Part shown: piece after piece, positions 16,201-23,998 of the stretch | Layout: the number at the start of each line of letters is the position of its first letter | Position numbering within the stretch: the first letter of the stretch is position 1 | From: Verrucomicrobiia bacterium | Lineage (GTDB): Bacteria; Verrucomicrobiota; Verrucomicrobiia; Verrucomicrobiales; DEV007 | NCBI GenBank assembly: GCA_030425385.1 | Contig: JAUIAH010000046.1 | Location: 1 to 51,742, forward strand | DNA: 51,742 nucleotides | Direction of reading: 5' to 3' | Made by a program: the position numbers and the translations under genes | The notes under the pieces: model-generated | Database searches by the model: none | Told to the model about the DNA's origin: nothing | The model's input: the letters and a program-made list of their open reading frames with translations, nothing else

Positions 16201-18980
16201 ACTGGAAAACTGGAGACCAGCTCGGAGCCCGTCGGGTTGAAGGGATAATCCCCATTTCCTAACAGGTCAGCCAGGGTCGAACCCGTCACGCCCGACCACC
16301 ATTCACGCAGAATGGTGCCATCCCCTTGTCCTGGCAAACGCACCACCCATTGAAAGGCAGCCGAAGCCGTGAGGCCATTCTGATCCTCGACGGTGACGCT
16401 GGGCGTGAAGATCCCTTCCCCGGCAAACGTTCCCGTGATCTGTCCGGTGGACGGCTGGATTCCAACTCCGGCAGGCAGCCCTTGGGCAGAGAATGTTAGG
16501 GTCGATGACGCTGGAGCCGTCACCGGGACTGTCAGCGCTACGGCTTGCCCCACGGTGTCCACGCGATCTGCAAGTGATCCTATTTGGGGACCGCCTGTGG
16601 TGAGTCGCAGAAAGACCTCTTCAGCATTGCCATCCGCGGCCCAGATCCGTCTTGCGGGAGATCCCACTGGCATGCCCACCACTCCACTGGGAATGCCCCC
16701 ATAGTCGGTTGCCGACGCCCAAGCGCCATCATTGAAACCCGGCTGATTCCACTCACTCGGCGCGGAGGTTGCCACTTTCCAGGAGGCATCGGTGACCACC
16801 CGCTCCCCTGCAATCATGAAATCGCCCAGTGCAAAGAAGCCGCCCCCTGTGTTGCAGGCACGGATGGCCAGCACGGTGCTCGCACCCGTCTCAAAACTGA
16901 CTTGTGAGACCTGATTCCATTCCGTCCCGATACTCACAAGATCCCCATTCACATACAATTCAAAGACATCATCGACGGCGACCGCTGCAGAGCCTGACGG
17001 ATTCTCAAAGCGCAGATTCTTCTGAGGAATGATCTGTTTGGGCGTTCCCGGTCCCGACCATCGCAATTCGGCGACAGCACCACTCGCCCTCTCGTAAAAC
17101 TCCATGCGCAAAGGCACGGGCACGCCAGCAGTGAGCGCAATGCTTCCACTGTTCTCCGTCGGCGCGTGATCGGTCCAGTTGCTCACCAAGGACTGGTTGT
17201 TCACCCACAAGCGCACGCCATCATCTGACTTGGTGTAGAAGGTGAAGGTGCCCGTGTAATCTGGGACGACCCACCCATCCCAGCGGATCGAGAAATTGTC
17301 ATTGCCAACTTCGGCGGCATCTGGCCCGAGTGTCCCATAGTTGTAGTCGATCCGGTGATCCACGCGTTCGAGTTGCTTGTTAGCCAAGGAAACACCGTTG
17401 TGATAGTCAGCTTCCAATCCAGCACTGGGGCTCGTTCCCGCCTTGGTCACTTGAACGATCTTCGCCTTGGAGTGCACGCCGTTGGCATCGAGGCCAAAGA
17501 TCATCCAGTACCCTGGGACCATCACATTCACATTGGGATGCGCCACCAGTTGGTAAGTCCCGGTCGACGTCTCGGAGAATGGCAGACGCAGATACCGCTG
17601 ATCCGTGGACAAGCCGTGCGTTGTGGCGAGGAGTCGAATAGCGGCGAACTTCTTCAAATTAGCAGTGCCTTCGATCTCGAAAACGGAACCACACGACACC
17701 ACTTCAGGCGCAGTGTTGAGCACGGGACGGTTCGCCAACTGGCCACTCGCATTGTAGAGGGAAGGCGGCGTGAAGATTTCGCCATTCTGTTGGTTAGGAT
17801 TGGGATAACCATTCCCACCTGCAAAGACGCGCCCATCGGCTAACAAAAGCCCCACGGAATGGTAATTGCGAGGCCGCGCCATGTCTGCCACTTCACGCCA
17901 TGTATTGGTGCGAGGATTCCAGATCTCGGGTGTCAGGATGGTTCCCTCATCGTTGAACTTCTTGCCTGAGGTGTTCCCACCCACGATCATGACTTCCCCG
18001 CTGGGAAGGACCACAGCATTGGAGAAGCGTCGCGGATAGCGCATCGACGCCACCTGTTGTACCGTGGGAGGGTTGGTATTGAGATCTACCGTGTAGGCTT
18101 TGTTCGTGCTGCCTCCACTGGTGGTCGCCGCTCCTCCGGCAATCAGGATCTTGCCAGAGTCATACATGGTGACGCCAGCGTGCTTAGGATAGTGATTGCT
18201 CGGCACATTCAGGCCAGCAGAAGTGCGCGATCCATTGCCGTCAGGATCCACCCAGTGCATGGTTTCGGTAGGACCAAAGTGAAAGAGCTTTCCGTTAGGG
18301 GCCACAAACACATACGGCCACCAACGGGATTCGAATCCCGCGGCACCTGAGACGGGCTGCCAATTGATTCCCGTGAGCTTACGCCAGGTTTGGGTTGTGT
18401 CAGAGAAACGCTCCGCCGTGTTCTCGCCACCACTGCCAGCCACCGTGAAGACATCGCCATCCGGTAAGGCCACCGAGGTCGTGTACCAACGACGATCCTC
18501 CATGTCATCGACCCGCTTCCATTCATTCGATCGGAAATCGAACACACTGCTATGCTCGATGGTATACCGCCCTCCTACCGTTTGCACCATCCCATCGGCA
18601 CGCATGACGAGATGCGCGCAGAACATTTCGTGATTGAGATAGAGGCTTTCGTCAAAGCGATTCGTTTCGGGATCGTAGATGGTCCAGTAAGTCTGCGTCT
18701 TGGTGCCGGGCCACGACCCGCGCTCCTGGCCGGAGAATGTGAGGATCTTGCCATTGGGAAGACTGGCGGCCGAGACGGGCACATGCGGCCAGTTGATGAC
18801 ACCACTCCAGCGCCCATCCTGGTCAGATGCCCCGGGCTCAGCCGGGGTGCCCGTGAATCCAGGCAAAAGCGCGGCCGCGTCTGCCCAGAAGGCATCATCA
18901 TCATCGTGATTCTCACCCGCCCAGAGAGCGTTGAGACAGACAAATGGTAGGATCAGGAATCGTGTGCGGCGAGCCATCAT
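10296..18980 (-). CDS. Giant galactose-oxidase-like copper radical oxidase / PA14 / YVTN / di-heme peroxidase / F5-8C mosaic
   Basis: An exported 2894-residue protein. Residues 50-515 form a galactose-oxidase/glyoxal-oxidase kelch propeller plus DUF1929-type domain. The five copper-radical residues can be aligned: Cys121 (MFC), Tyr166 (RRWYTTS), Tyr373-His374 (RNYHSVGLLLADGRVF) and His455 (LATTHGLSTDQR). Then come PA14 (~520-660 and ~885-1045), putative-Ig/He_PIG domains, PKD (~1140-1215), a YVTN-type propeller (~1230-1570) and a di-heme cytochrome c peroxidase domain with C1621-ASCH and C1748-ASCH. The C-terminal third has three ~95-residue repeats (~1945-2240), an F5/8-type-C domain (NRTDCCGDEW) and a TIGR02597-like end. 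The start overlaps the upstream stop by four bases (ATGA), indicating translational coupling to the MbnP-MbnH-like gene. The Trp290-type stacking residue of galactose oxidase is not evident, so the substrate may differ. Confidence 0.88.
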   Translation of the reverse strand: MMARRTRFLILPFVCLNALWAGENHDDDDAFWADAAALLPGFTGTPAEPGASDQDGRWSGVINWPHVPVSAASLPNGKILTFSGQERGSWPGTKTQTYWTIYDPETNRFDESLYLNHEMFCAHLVMRADGMVQTVGGRYTIEHSSVFDFRSNEWKRVDDMEDRRWYTTSVALPDGDVFTVAGSGGENTAERFSDTTQTWRKLTGINWQPVSGAAGFESRWWPYVFVAPNGKLFHFGPTETMHWVDPDGNGSRTSAGLNVPSNHYPKHAGVTMYDSGKILIAGGAATTSGGSTNKAYTVDLNTNPPTVQQVASMRYPRRFSNAVVLPSGEVMIVGGNTSGKKFNDEGTILTPEIWNPRTNTWREVADMARPRNYHSVGLLLADGRVFAGGNGYPNPNQQNGEIFTPPSLYNASGQLANRPVLNTAPEVVSCGSVFEIEGTANLKKFAAIRLLATTHGLSTDQRYLRLPFSETSTGTYQLVAHPNVNVMVPGYWMIFGLDANGVHSKAKIVQVTKAGTSPSAGLEADYHNGVSLANKQLERVDHRIDYNYGTLGPDAAEVGNDNFSIRWDGWVVPDYTGTFTFYTKSDDGVRLWVNNQSLVSNWTDHAPTENSGSIALTAGVPVPLRMEFYERASGAVAELRWSGPGTPKQIIPQKNLRFENPSGSAAVAVDDVFELYVNGDLVSIGTEWNQVSQVSFETGASTVLAIRACNTGGGFFALGDFMIAGERVVTDASWKVATSAPSEWNQPGFNDGAWASATDYGGIPSGVVGMPVGSPARRIWAADGNAEEVFLRLTTGGPQIGSLADRVDTVGQAVALTVPVTAPASSTLTFSAQGLPAGVGIQPSTGQITGTFAGEGIFTPSVTVEDQNGLTASAAFQWVVRLPGQGDGTILREWWSGVTGSTLADLLGNGDYPFNPTGSELVSSFPVGVNSATNYGSRFRGYVHAPVTGSYRFWLSSDDEGRLLLSTDASPNNSAEVASVPSWSGVNEWTKFPEQQSAEIALVGGQRYYLEILHKQGTGGDHVNLAWQIPGDAGLSVMVGDYLSPYQPNRAPEIAALADQAHTIGQTVDVNLSATDADSDPVTFAASGLPGGLTLDAATGAISGTLNEVGVFQVGVSASDGQQTGTMSFAWTVNPELSVPDMIPSASALGVAITFTASPSGGTNPRYRWNVGDGSGDSAWSSSPTFSHTYEYPGRFLVRFTATDDSGAEVSTAFVQNVYPELLAERPTLSQSVIYESRDGGNDRVWNVNPDNDTVSVFDAVTHAKVAEIAVGASPRSLAWHAVSGTVWVTVKADATLVRIQTSDLTRLPDLLLPRGSQPHGIAFDPQGTRAYVALEMLGQVLQLDASGTELGLVSVGTTPRHLSVSSDGSKVYVSRFITPRLPGEATAFPEVANGGGDVMVLGTAPLDVLKTITLAHSDEPDSGGGGRGIPNYLGPAALSPAGDMAWVASKQDNVLRGTLRDGRGLTHENSVRAVTSRLDLVAEMEDAEGRIDHDDAAVPSTAIFGPNGLYVFVALEGSREVAVVDAYGKQELFRFDAGRAPQGLALSQDGKRLFVHNFMSRTVSVHDISAVIDQGSDVVGSLEVYNAVGNEQLSSQVLLGKQLFYDANDDRLSREDYISCASCHNDGGHDGRIWDMTGFGEGLRNTIDLRGRGGVGHGPLHWSANFDEVHDFENQIRTLALGNGLITDGDPHPPLGLANAGRSAALDALAAYVSSLTETPASPYRDANGALTSEGMAGRDLFRAKDCASCHAGSRFTDSGPDSLHEIGTIKASSGGRLGGALTGIDTPTLRGLWDGAPYLHDGSAGSLAEAIAAHNGLSVTGEEIDRLVAYLLQIDGGESTAPSNGAPSLENPGNQVGEEGSSANLALMAADPNDDPLTFSSTSLPAGLVIDPNSGVISGVLQAAGTTNVTVTVSDGVGGSDSVSFTWTVNAVNPAENDLITAIDAPAVVQQGQSVVATVDYETTAAHELWIWVQDSNSGWRTVATDNLTLSPGIGSHTFNLTIAGDARVGDGYLWVVRLLPQGWSSAEDALSADYLPVTVQTGSSGGGGEPTADQLGGVNFPGLVNSPGSVTLEVPYEVTETRELRVWLHDSLNGWFTIAQGSTVVERGFGTHTFTMPVLADARVGDGYVWALRLLPVDWESADDALDADYADARVERGSGGGDPTRDVFVSVNAVPTVQAAGTTSILIEYETTQRREIGIWLHDANDNWSTIASDIRTVEAGFGNEVITLGVASDARLGDGHLWAIRLLPEGWSTSDDALDAFYQDVTVQELDDGNTYVNLVDQGGVTATQSSVFGTAFTADLAIDGNTDGDWRNGSVTHTELDIHAWWEVDLGAVQAISHLNVWNRTDCCGDEWLSAYHVFVSEVPFASTDLAATMAQSGVSDFAFSTAPSATQRVDVNRMGRYVRVQLSGSNYLALAEVEVFGPGERLRVAQQVSTGSDGTLTNTNVYGDNNSDGDLLDLTAEYALGRNPYEAQPGDPGFEIDLGLAGETITLSYERPARLSGVRYEVEVSGDLETWTPLYETAETVEVIAYRQERLTFPHLELQPGLSREHGFARLRITHQGWGSVSTTPIMGWKATTFGPGFQTHGLALNQPAVFTSQVQGWTEEGLTLGGHGLGSLLSSEHAYYIEFVSGTLTGHRIDIDVTGTTDTVVRLDWAAPHNTLEAIPGTADWFHAQVVVRPHWTLGSAYPVDTLLGATDPAGADQLHFYHGEGYDSYFVLQAEDRLHWVAQDDEALLSADGLVIPPGVGAFLERPAEAQPLALTYQGSVREGAFAQPLVNGHHLLASPRPIAMSLEDRGMTVADGFQGSRDAEQADQVHLWQGDGEWGVEGYRGYFLLDAGSDWQFWTEMGPDLPDVEDLDVLAGDRAFFFRLNGPDRPDYRVPGLEKP

Positions 18981-20734
18981 GGCGAATGTTGGGTGTTAAG
19001 CGTGGTGAAAGCGTGTGGTGCGGTTTGCAGAAAGCGTTCGTCTGTGAGGGTGTGCAGGAAGGCGATCAAGGCAGCGCGGTCGTCGGCGCTCAGTTCGAGC
19101 CCCAGTTCAGGATGCTTGGCCAAGTTTGGATCCAAGGTTTCGGAGCGCTTCACCCCTTGAGCGTAGTGATCGATCACCTCTTCCAACGTCGCAAAGCGCC
19201 CATCGTGCATGTAGGGCCCTGTCACGGCCACATTGCGCAAAGAAGGCGTGGCGAATTTCCCCTCGTCTGCCGCCTCTCCTGTCACTTTCCCTAATCCGAT
19301 ATCCTCGAATGAGGCGTCGAGCCCATTGTTGGCAAAGCCATGGTTGGTGAAGAGGTTTCCACTGTGGCAATGGAAACAATCGGCCCCGTAGAGTCCATTC
19401 TTGGGATCGTATTCCGTGACGAATAGCTGCAGACCGCGTTGCTCTTGTGGCGTCAGTCTCTCTTCACCGCGAGCGGCTCGATCGAATTTCGCCTCCTGGC
19501 TGACCAGCGTGAGGAGAAATTGCTCCAGCGCCTTGGCGAGACTCTCCGGAGTGATCGCGCGGCTACCGAAGGCCGCGGCAAACATGGCAGGATAGTGATC
19601 GTCTTGGCCTAACTGAGTCATCACCACTTCAAGAGAGGCATTCATTTCCAAGGGGTCTTGGATCGGGTGCAAGACTTGATCCCTGAGAGTGGATACTCGT
19701 CCGTCCCAGAAGAAGCGCTGTTTCCAGGCGAGATTGAACAACGGCATGGCATTGCGCTTCCCCTCGTGCCCTTCCACACCCACACTGAGTTGTTTGTCAG
19801 GATCGGTAAAGGCATGCGAGCGCTGATGACAACTCGCGCAGGACTGCTCGTGCCCCTTGGACAATCGCACATCGTGGAACAGGCGCTCTCCTAACTGCAC
19901 GCCTTCGCGCGTGAGAGGATTGTCCGCAGGCAGCGCTACGGTTGGAAAGCGCTTCGTGATGCGTAATAGGTGAGGGCTTCCATAAGCAGGAACGGCTTGC
20001 TCCAGGGACTCCATCTCATGATAGCGATCGGATCGTGCTTCTCGAAAAGCGAAGGCCGCGCGAAGAGCCGTGGTCAGTTTCTCTGGGATCGGGTCGCCCT
20101 CACGCGAATGCGTTGAGTTGCCATCCCGATCAAAGTCAAAGGCGATTAGTTTCCCTACATCCATGGAAAGATCGATCGAGCGATGCCCCGGCAAGGTGAC
20201 TTGCAAAGGCACCACGACTTCAACGGCATTTCTCGCATTCGCTAAATGATAGGAATATCCTAACATGCCTCCTTTGCGAGACTGATACCGCCCTTCAGCC
20301 GCGAGGTAGATGTAGCCACCTTGCCATCCCCAATGCAGCCCATTGACTTCAGGATGCAGGGCATGGTCCGGTGGATAGCCATTGGGATCGCTGGCATCCA
20401 CTTCTGCGGGCAGCCCGATGGTGAACCGGACGGCGTCATAGGTACCCTTGGGAGGTTTTCCCAAAGTAACCGTATCGCGCCCCTGCCGCGCACTGACATA
20501 GCCATAACGGTCACCAGCCTCAACCCAGTCTCCCGTGTCCGCACGGCGCAGCGCAAACTGGGACAAGAGATAGTCGAGCCGATGGAGGGCAACTCGCTGA
20601 CCCGCGGCGTTGGCCAATCGAAACTCATCGAAGGTGAGCGGGTCTTCGCCTACCAGATGGATGAGTCGCAGTTGCACCTCCCCACGGCTCCCCAAGGGGG
20701 CCAAGCAGCAGAGGACAAGCAGTAGGAAGCGCAC
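18977..20734 (-). CDS. MbnP-like copper-binding domain fused to MbnH/MauG-like di-heme cytochrome c peroxidase
   Basis: An exported 585-residue protein (signal MRFLLLVLCCLAPLGSRG). Residues ~20-235 match the MbnP copper-protein pattern: HRLDYLLSQF, then HPEVNGLHWGWQGGYIYLAAEG, then ending DFDRDGN. The conserved W-x-W (Trp135, Trp137) corresponds to the region where MbnP proteins carry the Trp converted to kynurenine. Residues ~250-570 are a MauG/MbnH-type peroxidase with two heme sites, C299-ASCH and C453-FHCH, plus the usual FNLAWKQRFFWDGR and GPYMHDGRFATLEEV motifs. In described systems MbnP and MbnH are separate partners; here they appear as one chain. It is the first gene of a minus-strand operon and overlaps the copper radical oxidase gene by four bases. 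Confidence 0.87.
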   Translation of the reverse strand: MRFLLLVLCCLAPLGSRGEVQLRLIHLVGEDPLTFDEFRLANAAGQRVALHRLDYLLSQFALRRADTGDWVEAGDRYGYVSARQGRDTVTLGKPPKGTYDAVRFTIGLPAEVDASDPNGYPPDHALHPEVNGLHWGWQGGYIYLAAEGRYQSRKGGMLGYSYHLANARNAVEVVVPLQVTLPGHRSIDLSMDVGKLIAFDFDRDGNSTHSREGDPIPEKLTTALRAAFAFREARSDRYHEMESLEQAVPAYGSPHLLRITKRFPTVALPADNPLTREGVQLGERLFHDVRLSKGHEQSCASCHQRSHAFTDPDKQLSVGVEGHEGKRNAMPLFNLAWKQRFFWDGRVSTLRDQVLHPIQDPLEMNASLEVVMTQLGQDDHYPAMFAAAFGSRAITPESLAKALEQFLLTLVSQEAKFDRAARGEERLTPQEQRGLQLFVTEYDPKNGLYGADCFHCHSGNLFTNHGFANNGLDASFEDIGLGKVTGEAADEGKFATPSLRNVAVTGPYMHDGRFATLEEVIDHYAQGVKRSETLDPNLAKHPELGLELSADDRAALIAFLHTLTDERFLQTAPHAFTTLNTQHSP

Positions 20735-20755
20735 GCGTTTGCATACTTTCTCTCC

Positions 20756-20786
20756 GTATAATTTCCATACTTTTAGACTCTTTCAA
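20756..20786 (-). promoter_or_regulatory. Possible promoter for the MbnP-MbnH / oxidase operon
   Basis: Minus strand: TTGAAA (complement of 20781-20786) as -35, and TTATAC (20756-20761) as -10, with a long spacer of 19 bases. It lies 22 bases upstream of the ATG at 20734. The same TTGAAA/TTTCAA hexamer can serve the divergent desulfurase promoter. Matches are imperfect. Confidence 0.35.
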
Positions 20787-20811
20787 CGCTAGTATTCGCA
20801 GAAATTATAAT
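20781..20811 (+). promoter_or_regulatory. Possible promoter for the cysteine desulfurase gene
   Basis: A consensus -10 TATAAT at 20806-20811, with a weak -35 (TTTCAA or TTCAAC at 20781-20787) 18-19 bases upstream. Transcription would begin near 20818 and give a ~70-base leader before ATG 20891. An upstream ATG at 20810 lies inside this -10 and is therefore unlikely to be the start. Confidence 0.4.
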
Positions 20812-20890
20812 GGAGATCCAAACCATCCGGCTTCCCATCGTGATGGCGTCGGGCACTTGCGTCTTCCTCCGTAGCCGCCGTAGTAGAGGC

Positions 20891-22066
20891 ATGGTCTACC
20901 TCGACAACAATGCCACCACGCGCATCCATCCCGACGTCTTGGATGCCATGATGCCCTATCTCACCGACGCCTATGCGAATCCGTCCAGCGGCTATGGCTT
21001 GTCACGCCAGGTGAAGAAGGCAGTCGATCACGCACGCGAGCAAGTTGCGGGATTGCTGGGGGCGCATCCGGAAGAGATCATCTTCACGAGTGGCGGGACA
21101 GAGGCGGACAACACGGCCATCGCCTCTTGCACGGCGTGCCTTCCGGATCGCAAACACCTCGTAGGAAGCACCGTGGAGCATCCTGCCGTGCGCCAATTCT
21201 ATGAGATGCTGGAGCGCGAGAACGGGTATCGGACGACTTATGTTCCCGTCGACGCCGACGGCATGCTCGATGAGGACGCGCTCGACGCCGCGGTTGTGCC
21301 GGGAGAGACGGCTCTCGTCTCTCTCATGTGGGCCAACAATGAGACAGGCGTGCTCTTTCCCATACCCGAACTCGTAGCTCGACTGGAAGGCAAAGGTGTC
21401 TTTGTCCATACGGACGCCGTGCAGGCGGTGGGAAAGACGCCAATCAATGTGCGTGAAGCCGGGGTTCATTTCCTAGCCCTTTCCGGCCACAAATTCCATG
21501 GGCCCAAAGGCGTGGGCGCGCTTTATGCCAGTTCGAAAGTGCGCCTGAAGCCTCGCGTGATCGGTGGCGCCCAAGAACAGAAGCGGCGCGGCGGCACAGA
21601 GAATGTTGCGAGTATCATTGGACTCGGAAAAGCGGCTGAATTGATGCAATCGAAATTGGTCAACCATGATCACCTCAAGCTCGGGGACATGCGCGATGCT
21701 TTCGAAAAGTCTCTACGAGAACGGCTAGGAGGCGTGATGATCAATGGGCACCCCAAACACCGACTCACCAATACGGCCAATCTTGCATTTCAAGGGATCG
21801 ATGCCGCCGCCCTGCTGATCCTATTGGACGAAGCGGGCATTTGTGCGTCTGCCGGATCCGCCTGTCACACCGGAGCCGTTCATATGTCGCCTGTTCTGGA
21901 AGCGATGGGCTTCGATCGCGAGCGTGCCAATGGAACCTTGAGACTCTCGCTATCGGGACTCACCACCCATGAGGAGCTAGAGCGCGCGGTGGAAGGGATC
22001 GTGCAAGGCGTTGAGAAACTGCGCGCCTTGCGAAGCGGCCCCCAGGTGACGGTGCATTCCTCGTGA
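20891..22066 (+). CDS. Cysteine desulfurase, NifS/IscS class
   Basis: A 391-residue cytosolic PLP enzyme that takes sulfur from cysteine for Fe-S cluster or thio-cofactor assembly. The start at 20891 (MVYLDNNATT) matches the family N-terminus and follows AGAGG; the earlier Met at 20810 adds 27 residues with no family match. Motifs: SGGTEADNTAI, the PLP-binding HTDAVQAVGK and SGHKFHGPKG (Lys201), and the active-site loop ICASAGSACHTG (Cys325). Length is that of group I desulfurases. No isc/suf partners adjoin it; it is divergent from the oxidase operon and ends 22 bases from a convergent gene. Confidence 0.95.
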   Translation: MVYLDNNATTRIHPDVLDAMMPYLTDAYANPSSGYGLSRQVKKAVDHAREQVAGLLGAHPEEIIFTSGGTEADNTAIASCTACLPDRKHLVGSTVEHPAVRQFYEMLERENGYRTTYVPVDADGMLDEDALDAAVVPGETALVSLMWANNETGVLFPIPELVARLEGKGVFVHTDAVQAVGKTPINVREAGVHFLALSGHKFHGPKGVGALYASSKVRLKPRVIGGAQEQKRRGGTENVASIIGLGKAAELMQSKLVNHDHLKLGDMRDAFEKSLRERLGGVMINGHPKHRLTNTANLAFQGIDAAALLILLDEAGICASAGSACHTGAVHMSPVLEAMGFDRERANGTLRLSLSGLTTHEELERAVEGIVQGVEKLRALRSGPQVTVHSS

Positions 22067-22088
22067 ATGCTCCCTTCCCAAGACTACC

Positions 22089-23771
22089 TCACTTGATCAC
22101 GACAAGGCGATAGAACCGCCTGACCACGTTCCCAATCTCAGGATCTAGCAGGGTCTTGATTTGATCATTGAGAAGGCCATCACCGAGCGGCTTCCAATCG
22201 GGATTGAGCAAATCAGGAGACGCCTCGATCCGCACTTTCTGATCTGGAACAGGATCCCATTCCAAATTGAGAGTAGATGCTCCAATCAACTCGAAATCAA
22301 TATCCGGCACTGCCCGTGCCACCCGAAAGCCCAAGTCCCGCCGGATCAAGACAGGAAAGCCAATAAACCGATAACTGCTGCTCAGTTGAAAGTCGCGCAG
22401 CTTCCAACTGGCACCACGCATCACGCGCTGCTCCGTGCCAGCGACGGATTCGATCCATTCCTGCATGTTGGCGGTCATATTCGCGGCCCCATAACCACTG
22501 AGACTCCCACCACTCCCAACGGTCGTCGCCATCCCCTGGCGCTCGGTATCATCCAACTGCCCATCATTATCGAGATCCCAGACCGCCGTTCCCAGGGCGA
22601 GTCGCGGCTCGTCGTCGGTATCATCGAACGTCGCCACATTCAGACCAGGGTTGTCGACATTCCCGTCCATATCGGCCGTCGCTGCTGTCGGCACCGTATT
22701 GGACCCTGTCGCGTAACGGCGATACTTCGCAATGCTCGATTGATAATAGGCGGCTTTGAACCATTCGTCCTCATTCGGTAAGAAATACTTGGCACCAGGC
22801 GAGCGCCGAACGGTGTTGAGGGTGATGGCTCCCGAATCCGTGAGATCGTAAGCGCCGTCTTCGGTGGTTTCGGGACTCATGTCGCGATCGGCGGGCGTGG
22901 GACGGCCGTTGTGGAGCCAATTACAGAATCGCAGCGCGGCCCAGAAGGACACCCAATTGACGGGCTTATTCCCCATATCTTCTTTCACCGAGTAAGTGAA
23001 CGGTGGATTGCTTCCATGGCGCTCGATGCCCCCAGTCAGCGAAGCCATCATTTGGGGGACATACACGACGCGATCTTCATCGTTTCCACCAATCGCGTTC
23101 AGAAAAGCCACATACTGATCATTCGTCACCTCGAACTTACCCATTTGAAAAGCCCGATCCACGCGCCCCACGACAGGAGGCTGCCCAATGCCGGTATTCG
23201 TCACGGGCGTGTTCCCCGGACTGCCCACGGTGACGAACTCCATAAACTCCGCCGCCTGAATAAAGACCATTAGGAAACGCTGCTTCGCGTCTGAAGACAA
23301 AGGATGATCAATATCCCCCACCGTGAACTCGTCGCCATCCTCTGACAGAAGCCCCTGCCGACTCGAAAAGGCACCGTTCGCCTCTCTGCGAAAGAGTAGT
23401 TGGCCACTCTCAAGATCACCAACGCTGTCCGCTCCCCTCACAAAGTAGACGAGGTCCTCGGCATCAGGTTGAATGGGAAACGTCACCGTGAGGTAATCCT
23501 CGCCGTCATGTTCCTGCACGGCGCCGTCCATGGGGCAGGGATCATATTTCTGAGGATCGGTGCCCATGGCATACTCTCTCAAATTGGTGAGGGTATCCTC
23601 ATCTGGATCTTCCAGCATTTGCGCGATGGGTAAATCCGCGTCGCCAAACTCATCTTCCGCCCACTCCTCGTAGGTCAAGGCCCATGAAGTCGATAAAGCC
23701 ATTAAACTGGCTAGACTAACTCTAAGGCAAATTATGGCTACTGGATGCTTTTGTGGTGAGCACCGGTACAT
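22089..23771 (-). CDS. Secreted FGE-fold (SUMF1-like) protein with calcium-binding N-terminal segment
   Basis: A 560-residue exported protein. The start at 23771 puts the hydrophobic segment AIICLRVSLASLMALSTSWA near the N-terminus as signal; an extension to 23816 is possible. After the signal comes a TSP3-like calcium motif (DPDEDTLTNLREYAMGTDP), a beta-sandwich linker, and a formylglycine-generating-enzyme fold from about residue 200: MGKFEVTNDQYVAFLNAIGG, RFCNWLHNGRPT, YFLPNEDEWFKAAYY, GFRVAR. The paired catalytic cysteines of true FGE are not seen (LSSSYRF and GFRVAR carry Ser/Val), so sulfatase maturation is unlikely and a structural or ligand-binding role is more probable. The tail (NLEWDPVPDQKVRIEASPDL...FYRLV) is a verrucomicrobial-type ending. 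Confidence 0.85.
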   Translation of the reverse strand: MYRCSPQKHPVAIICLRVSLASLMALSTSWALTYEEWAEDEFGDADLPIAQMLEDPDEDTLTNLREYAMGTDPQKYDPCPMDGAVQEHDGEDYLTVTFPIQPDAEDLVYFVRGADSVGDLESGQLLFRREANGAFSSRQGLLSEDGDEFTVGDIDHPLSSDAKQRFLMVFIQAAEFMEFVTVGSPGNTPVTNTGIGQPPVVGRVDRAFQMGKFEVTNDQYVAFLNAIGGNDEDRVVYVPQMMASLTGGIERHGSNPPFTYSVKEDMGNKPVNWVSFWAALRFCNWLHNGRPTPADRDMSPETTEDGAYDLTDSGAITLNTVRRSPGAKYFLPNEDEWFKAAYYQSSIAKYRRYATGSNTVPTAATADMDGNVDNPGLNVATFDDTDDEPRLALGTAVWDLDNDGQLDDTERQGMATTVGSGGSLSGYGAANMTANMQEWIESVAGTEQRVMRGASWKLRDFQLSSSYRFIGFPVLIRRDLGFRVARAVPDIDFELIGASTLNLEWDPVPDQKVRIEASPDLLNPDWKPLGDGLLNDQIKTLLDPEIGNVVRRFYRLVVIK

Positions 23772-23998
23772 GAAACGACAGTTGGTTTGGGGTAGATGAA
23801 TAGAAGGGGTTGTCACATCGCACTTCGTGGTCGACTAGGGGGAGTCAACTCGTGCTGATCACTGAAATAAGAGGCAGAAGGTAGGGAGATTTGCAAGGCG
23901 AATTAGCTTTCTCAACGAAACGTTCGCGACCGAACTTCTCGCTGGATGCCCCTGGCCGTCAGTTGACGACTCAACCCCAATGACACAACAGTTAAGAA

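Noticed and set aside
5318-18980. Many long antisense frames opposite the LamG and oxidase genes
   Set aside because: They mirror GC-rich, repeat-coded sequence, have no coherent domains and lack start signals.
20810-20890. 27-residue N-terminal extension of the cysteine desulfurase from ATG 20810
   Set aside because: The ATG lies within the -10 hexamer TATAAT and the extension has no family match; MVYLDNNATT at 20891 is the normal NifS start.
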